Of a stretch of DNA of 64,000 nt, positions 59,928-64,000 are shown piece by piece. The DNA is taken from contig JADKAW010000007.1 of NCBI GenBank assembly GCA_016719055.1, positions 62,001-126,000 on the forward strand. Direction: 5' to 3'. The first letter of the stretch is position 1. Each line of letters opens with the position of its first letter. Source of the stretch: Candidatus Rhodoferax mariagerensis (GTDB taxonomy: Bacteria; Pseudomonadota; Gammaproteobacteria; Burkholderiales; Burkholderiaceae_C). A program made the translations under genes and the position numbers. Under the pieces are notes generated by a model. It ran no database searches, was not told where the DNA came from, and saw only the letters and a list, made by a program, of their open reading frames with translations.

Positions 59928-60353
59928 ATGACAATTGAAAAAACACTCTCTATCATCAAGCCCGATGCTGTTGCTAAAAACGTCATTGGTCAGATTTACG
60001 CGCGATTTGAGGCTGCGGGCCTGAAGGTGGTTGCCGCCAAGATGGCACATTTGTCGCGTGGCGAGGCTGAGGCTTTTTATGCTGTACACAAGGCCAGACC
60101 CTTTTTCAAGGATTTGGTGGATTTCATGATTTCTGGTCCGGTCATGATTCAGGCTTTGGAAGGTGACAACGCAATTTCAAAAAATCGTGAGTTGATGGGT
60201 GCAACCGATCCGAAAAAGGCGGAGTCGGGCACAATCCGCGCTGATTTCGCCGACAGCATTGATGCCAATGCCGTGCATGGTTCAGACGCTGCCGAAACAG
60301 CAGCGGTTGAGATCGGGTTCTTTTTCCCCGGCATGAACGTGTACTCGAGATAA
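59928..60353 (+). CDS. ndk: Nucleoside diphosphate kinase
   Basis: A 141-residue enzyme that balances NTP pools through a phospho-histidine. His117 lies in NAVHGSDAAETA; also KPDAVAKNVIGQI and TIRADFA. Complete and of standard length. TAGGAAAAA just upstream of the ATG. rlmN begins 7 bp after the stop, so the two are likely co-translated. Confidence 0.97.
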   Translation: MTIEKTLSIIKPDAVAKNVIGQIYARFEAAGLKVVAAKMAHLSRGEAEAFYAVHKARPFFKDLVDFMISGPVMIQALEGDNAISKNRELMGATDPKKAESGTIRADFADSIDANAVHGSDAAETAAVEIGFFFPGMNVYSR

Positions 60354-60360
60354 CTCTCAT

Positions 60361-61488
60361 ATGTCGGTCAACCTGCTCGATTACGACCTCGAGGGCTTGG
60401 CCGCTTTTTGTGAACGGCTAGATGAAAAACGCTATCGTTCCATTCAGTTGTTTCGTTGGATTCATCAAAAAGGGGCGCGCCATTTTGATGAAATGACGGA
60501 CCTTGCCAAGTCATTGCGTGAGAAGCTCAAGACGTCAGCGTGTATCAAACCACTTGATGTCATCTCGCAACGCCTTTCAGCGGATGGCACGATCAAATGG
60601 TTGTTTGATGTCGGTGACGGAAACGCGGTCGAGGCGGTGTTTATTCCTGAAGAGGATCGAGGCACGCTTTGCGTGTCGTCGCAGGCGGGTTGCGCAGTCG
60701 GGTGTCGATTTTGTTCGACGGGGCACCAAGGGTTTAGTCGTAACTTGAAATCCGGGGAAATCATCGCCCAGCTTTGGTACGCGGAACATTTTTTAAGGCA
60801 ACAATCGGGCACGACTGAGCGGGTTATCTCCAATGTTGTGATGATGGGAATGGGTGAGCCGCTGCAAAACTATGATGAGCTGGTGCCAGCGTTGAAAACG
60901 ATGCTGGATGACCACGGTTATGGTCTGTCCAGGCGCCGAGTGACGGTGTCTACATCGGGCGTGGTTCCCATGATGGACCGCTTGGGTCAGGATTGTCCGG
61001 TAGCATTGGCTGTGTCGCTGCATGCGTCTAACGACGTTTTGCGTGACCGTCTCGTTCCCTTGAATATCAAGTATCCACTTGGTGAGTTGTTGGCAGCTTG
61101 CATTCGCTACCTTGACCATGCGCCACGTGACTTCCTAACTTTTGAGTACTGCATGCTTGCTGGCGTCAATGACAGGGTTCGGGATGCGCATGAAATCGTC
61201 AGTTTGGTCAAAACATATGCGCCAGAACGAACGTGGTGCAAGTTCAATTTGATACCGTTCAATCCTTTCCCGGAATCAGGATTGCAATGCTCCATTCCTT
61301 CGCAAGTCGTCGAATTTTCTAGAATTCTGACTGAAGCAGGAATAGTCACCACGGTTCGGAAAACTCGTGGCGACGATATAGATGCCGCTTGTGGCCAACT
61401 GGCGGGCGATGTCAAAGACAGAACACGGGTGGTTGACCGCATGAACCGCCAGCGCACAGTGATGTTGCGAAAAAAATTGTCAGTCTGA
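60361..61488 (+). CDS. rlmN: Dual-specificity RNA methyltransferase RlmN
   Basis: A 375-residue radical SAM enzyme that methylates C2 of A2503 in 23S rRNA and A37 of some tRNAs. The cluster motif is CAVGCRFC (Cys111, 115, 118), and the catalytic methyl-carrying Cys344 lies in DIDAACGQLAGD. GMGEPLQNYDELVPAL and HASNDVLRDRLVPLN are further family landmarks. It follows ndk by 7 bp and precedes pilW by 24 bp, as in other Burkholderiales. Confidence 0.96.
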   Translation: MSVNLLDYDLEGLAAFCERLDEKRYRSIQLFRWIHQKGARHFDEMTDLAKSLREKLKTSACIKPLDVISQRLSADGTIKWLFDVGDGNAVEAVFIPEEDRGTLCVSSQAGCAVGCRFCSTGHQGFSRNLKSGEIIAQLWYAEHFLRQQSGTTERVISNVVMMGMGEPLQNYDELVPALKTMLDDHGYGLSRRRVTVSTSGVVPMMDRLGQDCPVALAVSLHASNDVLRDRLVPLNIKYPLGELLAACIRYLDHAPRDFLTFEYCMLAGVNDRVRDAHEIVSLVKTYAPERTWCKFNLIPFNPFPESGLQCSIPSQVVEFSRILTEAGIVTTVRKTRGDDIDAACGQLAGDVKDRTRVVDRMNRQRTVMLRKKLSV

Positions 61489-61512
61489 CGACGGAAGTTT
61501 AAGGGCTATGGA

Positions 61513-62349
61513 ATGAAGGAGACCACAGATAGTTGTTCAATCGCACGGGTTGCACCGTGGCTTGGTATTTGCGCGTTTGTCGCATTGGCGACAATGCTAG
61601 GTTGCGCAAGCAAGTCTGACGCAGCGGGCATCGGTGAAAGTCGCAATGAATTGGTTACTGAGTCTGATGAGTCAGGGCAAAGAAAGCGCGCACGGATTCG
61701 AGTGGAGTTGGCACTTGGTTATCTTGAGCAGGGAAAGCTGACGATTGCGCTGGATGAGATCAAGCAGTCAATCGTTGCAGACCCTTCGTTTTCAGATGCC
61801 TACAGTTTGCGTGGACTGATATACATGCGCCTCAATGAATATGTGATTGCCGAAGAGAGCTTTAATAAAGCGCTGTCTCTCAAGCCCCAAAATCCTGACG
61901 TGCTGCACAATCTTGGTTGGCTCAAATGTCAGCAGGGTGCCTATGAGCAGTCAGTTAAGCTGTTTACGGTCGCCTTGGCGGACCCGTTATACGGTGAAAG
62001 AACTAAAACATATCGGGCACTGGGCTTATGCCAAGAGCGTGCCGGACTGCTTGATGAAGCAATATCCAGTCTGCTGAAATCGTATGCCTATGATGCCAGC
62101 AATCCGATCACTGGCTATAACCTCGCGAATGTCCTTTTCAAAAAGGGCGACTTTGTGAGGGCTCAACTTTATGTTCGGCTCTTGAACAACAGCGATTTGG
62201 CGAACGCAGAGTCACTTTGGCTTGGCATAAAAGTAGAGCGTCAACTCGCAAACCCCGATGCCATGAAACAACTTGCGACTCAATTGGAAAAGCGGTTTGC
62301 ACAATCGCGCGAGGCAACGCTCTATCGCCGTGGAGCTTTTGATGAGTGA
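61513..62349 (+). CDS. pilW: Type IV pilus biogenesis lipoprotein PilW/PilF (TPR)
   Basis: A 278-residue lipoprotein with lipobox LGCA (Cys about 31) and several TPR units (RVELALGYLEQGKLTIALDE, AYSLRGLIYMRLNEYVIAEE, HNLGWLKCQQGAYEQSVKLF, YRALGLCQERAGLLDEAISS). PilF/PilW proteins place or stabilise the PilQ secretin in the outer membrane. It overlaps rodZ by 8 bp. The gene order rlmN-pilW-rodZ-ispG is standard in Burkholderiales. Confidence 0.93.
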   Translation: MKETTDSCSIARVAPWLGICAFVALATMLGCASKSDAAGIGESRNELVTESDESGQRKRARIRVELALGYLEQGKLTIALDEIKQSIVADPSFSDAYSLRGLIYMRLNEYVIAEESFNKALSLKPQNPDVLHNLGWLKCQQGAYEQSVKLFTVALADPLYGERTKTYRALGLCQERAGLLDEAISSLLKSYAYDASNPITGYNLANVLFKKGDFVRAQLYVRLLNNSDLANAESLWLGIKVERQLANPDAMKQLATQLEKRFAQSREATLYRRGAFDE

Positions 62350-63265
62350 CAGTGATAGTAGTTTGGTTTCCGAGTCAATCGCGTTACCGACCCACGCTGG
62401 GGCAAACGCAGGTGCGTTGCTGCGTACTGCGCGCGAGGCACAGGGACTTCACATTGGCGCACTAGCCGTTGCATTGAAGGTTCCGGTCAAGAAGCTGGAG
62501 GCTCTTGAGGCAAATCGGTATGACTTGCTCCCTGATCTTGTTTTTGTTCGGGCGCTAGCCTTGAGCGTTTGCCGAGCCCTGAAAATTGATGCCGAACCTG
62601 TCATGGCTGGACTACCTCAGCTGCAAGCGCTCAAAATCAAGGTCAATGAATCAGGCTTGAATACTTCGTTCAAGAGTTCTGGTGCCACAGAAGGCAATAG
62701 TTTTTTGATGCGTTTGTTCAGCCCATCGGGTGCCGTGGTATCAGCGTTGCTTGGTGCCATTGCTCTGACTTTGTTTTGGCCTGAAAAAGGAACCAGCGAC
62801 GAGGGTACTCGTCCGCTGGTTGGTGCCGAGCAGGGCCCGGTCAACGTAGCGTCCGCGCCGCTCACAATGAGCAACAGCATTCAGGCTGAACAACCGCTGT
62901 TGTCATCAAGCGACGCGACCAAACCACCGGCGTTGCCTTTGGCCGAGGACCCAAGCAGTGCTAGGCGGAGCGCGTCAGCTCCAGCCGAACAAAGTAATCT
63001 GTCTGCTGCGTCTGACACTGCTGCGCAGACATCAGTGGTTTTACTGGAAGCGCGCGGCGCGTCCTGGGTTGAGGTGACCGACGCGCAGGGGAACTCTTTG
63101 TTGCGCAAGACCCTTGTTGAGGGTGAGGTGTCGCGATTATCCGGGGCTCTGCCATTGGCAGTGGTTTTGGGTCGCGCTGACTTGATTTCAGTTTCTGTGC
63201 GCGGCAAGGCGCTGGACACCACGAATTACTCAAAAGATAACGTTGCCCGGTTTGAGGTGAAGTAA
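62342..63265 (+). CDS. rodZ: RodZ-like membrane protein with helix-turn-helix
   Basis: A 307-residue bitopic protein. N-terminal HTH (about 22-85, GALLRTAREAQGLHIGALAV and FVRALALSVCRALKID), transmembrane helix (about 130-147), a Pro/Ser/Ala-rich linker and a C-terminal DUF4115 domain (about 238-305, LEARGASWVEVTDAQGNSLL). RodZ links MreB to the cell-wall machinery and keeps rod shape. Start ATG 62342 overlaps the pilW end by 8 bp. The stop overlaps the ispG start by one base (TAATG). Confidence 0.9.
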   Translation: MSDSDSSLVSESIALPTHAGANAGALLRTAREAQGLHIGALAVALKVPVKKLEALEANRYDLLPDLVFVRALALSVCRALKIDAEPVMAGLPQLQALKIKVNESGLNTSFKSSGATEGNSFLMRLFSPSGAVVSALLGAIALTLFWPEKGTSDEGTRPLVGAEQGPVNVASAPLTMSNSIQAEQPLLSSSDATKPPALPLAEDPSSARRSASAPAEQSNLSAASDTAAQTSVVLLEARGASWVEVTDAQGNSLLRKTLVEGEVSRLSGALPLAVVLGRADLISVSVRGKALDTTNYSKDNVARFEVK

Positions 63266-64000
63266 TGGAAGAATTGCAGCCAGTGGCATCAGCTTTTGCC
63301 TTGCCGCGAAAATCACGCCAGGCAAAAATAGTCTGGGGCAGTTGTTTATTGACAGTCGGGGGTGACGCACCCGTGCGGGTGCAGTCCATGACCAATTCTG
63401 ATACGACCGATGTGATCGGTACAGCCATTCAAATCAAGGAGTTGGCCTTGGCTGGTTCAGAAATGGTGAGGTTGACAGTCAATACGCCGGAGGCAGCCTT
63501 GGCGGTGGCTCCTATTCGGGAGCAACTTGACCGTATGGGCATTGAGGTCCCGCTGATTGGTGACTTTCACTACAACGGTCATCGACTGTTGACCGATTAC
63601 CCACAGTGCGCACGGGCGCTCTCCAAATATCGAATCAATCCCGGCAACGTCGGTAAGGGTGATAAACACGACCGCCAATTCGGCCAGATGATCAAAGCGG
63701 CTGTTCGATGGGAAAAAGCCATTCGAATCGGGGTCAACTGGGGTAGCCTGGACCAAGACTTGTTGGTGGATCTTATGGATCAAAATACCCGCAGATCAAC
63801 ACCCTGGAGCGCCAAAGCAGTGATGTACGAGGCCTTGATTTCTTCGGCCATCGGGTCGGCTCAACAGGCTGTTCAGTTGGGCATGAATCCCGATCAAATT
63901 ATCTTGTCGTGCAAGGTCAGTGGTGTTCAAGATCTGATATCGGTCTATCGCGAGTTATCGAAACGCTGTGATTTTCCATTGCATCTTGGTCTGACTGAGG
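63265..64000 (+). CDS. ispG: 4-hydroxy-3-methylbut-2-enyl diphosphate synthase, 3' partial
   Basis: The start is at ATG 63265, one base inside the rodZ stop codon, and 245 codons run off the right edge. Reading by eye gives the IspG (GcpE) pattern: VRVQSMTNSDTTDVIGTA, AGSEMVRLTVNTPEAA, IEVPLIGDFHYNGHRLL, RINPGNVGKGDKHDRQF and IGVNWGSLD. It acts in the penultimate step of the methylerythritol phosphate pathway of isoprenoid synthesis. The cysteines for the [4Fe-4S] cluster lie beyond the window. Confidence 0.95.
   Translation, partial: MEELQPVASAFALPRKSRQAKIVWGSCLLTVGGDAPVRVQSMTNSDTTDVIGTAIQIKELALAGSEMVRLTVNTPEAALAVAPIREQLDRMGIEVPLIGDFHYNGHRLLTDYPQCARALSKYRINPGNVGKGDKHDRQFGQMIKAAVRWEKAIRIGVNWGSLDQDLLVDLMDQNTRRSTPWSAKAVMYEALISSAIGSAQQAVQLGMNPDQIILSCKVSGVQDLISVYRELSKRCDFPLHLGLTE

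Noticed and set aside
1..64000. CRISPR arrays, rRNA operons, further tRNAs
   Set aside because: Scanning for regular repeat-spacer units, rRNA landmarks and cloverleafs gave only tRNA-Thr at 1118-1193.

Overview
The window looks like chromosomal DNA of a betaproteobacterium of the order Burkholderiales, most likely family Comamonadaceae (Rhodoferax/Polaromonas-like). This rests on protein flavour, on the run sucA-sucB-lpd-zapE and on the run rluD-scpB-rluB-ndk-rlmN-pilW-rodZ-ispG, as well as on a short dispersed repeat of a type I associate with that family. No species can be named from sequence alone.

Region 1 (1-1193) is host DNA: the end of a membrane protein gene, a YqaA-like membrane protein and a tRNA-Thr(CGT).

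Region 2 (about 1172-19308) is an integrated genomic island of about 18 kb. It starts inside the 3' end of the tRNA-Thr, carries a P4-type integrase next to the tRNA, and ends at a 16-bp copy of the tRNA 3' sequence. Repeated GGGGGTACAAA boxes near both ends look like integrase arm sites. The left third is a phage-satellite-like module: integrase, an AlpA-type regulator, Rha, a Toprim protein resembling topoisomerase VI subunit A/Spo11, and a putative winged-helix protein. The middle holds a lipoprotein plus two-component operon with four 11-bp tandem operator-like repeats, a peroxiredoxin/AraC divergent pair, and a four-gene cluster (radical SAM, DUF547 lipoprotein, FG-GAP-like protein, DUF1223 protein). 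The right third is a graveyard of gene and IS fragments, a truncated transposase and a pair of overlapping small genes.

Region 3 (19.3-47.9 kb) is host core and accessory DNA: the N-degron transferases aat and bpt, an IclR regulator, a PBP7-type endopeptidase, a K+ channel with a TrkA domain, a chemoreceptor, a CoA-binding protein/methyltransferase/GspE-like ATPase operon, tctBA, two EamA exporters, a cyclase-FHA fusion, a quinone oxidoreductase, hslR, glutathione peroxidase, a methyltransferase, an isochorismatase-family hydrolase, a solute-binding protein with a hybrid histidine kinase (broken by a frameshift) and prpE.

Region 4 (48.1-64 kb) is central housekeeping: the 2-oxoglutarate dehydrogenase complex (sucA, sucB, lpd) with zapE, then PP2C phosphatase, bamD, rluD, scpB, rluB, ndk, rlmN, pilW/pilF, rodZ and the start of ispG.

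The strongest candidates for something undescribed are the radical SAM/DUF547/FG-GAP/DUF1223 cluster, the Topo VI-A-like protein in the satellite module, and the 33-bp dispersed repeat that has entered the sucB linker and supplies the start codon of an EamA gene.
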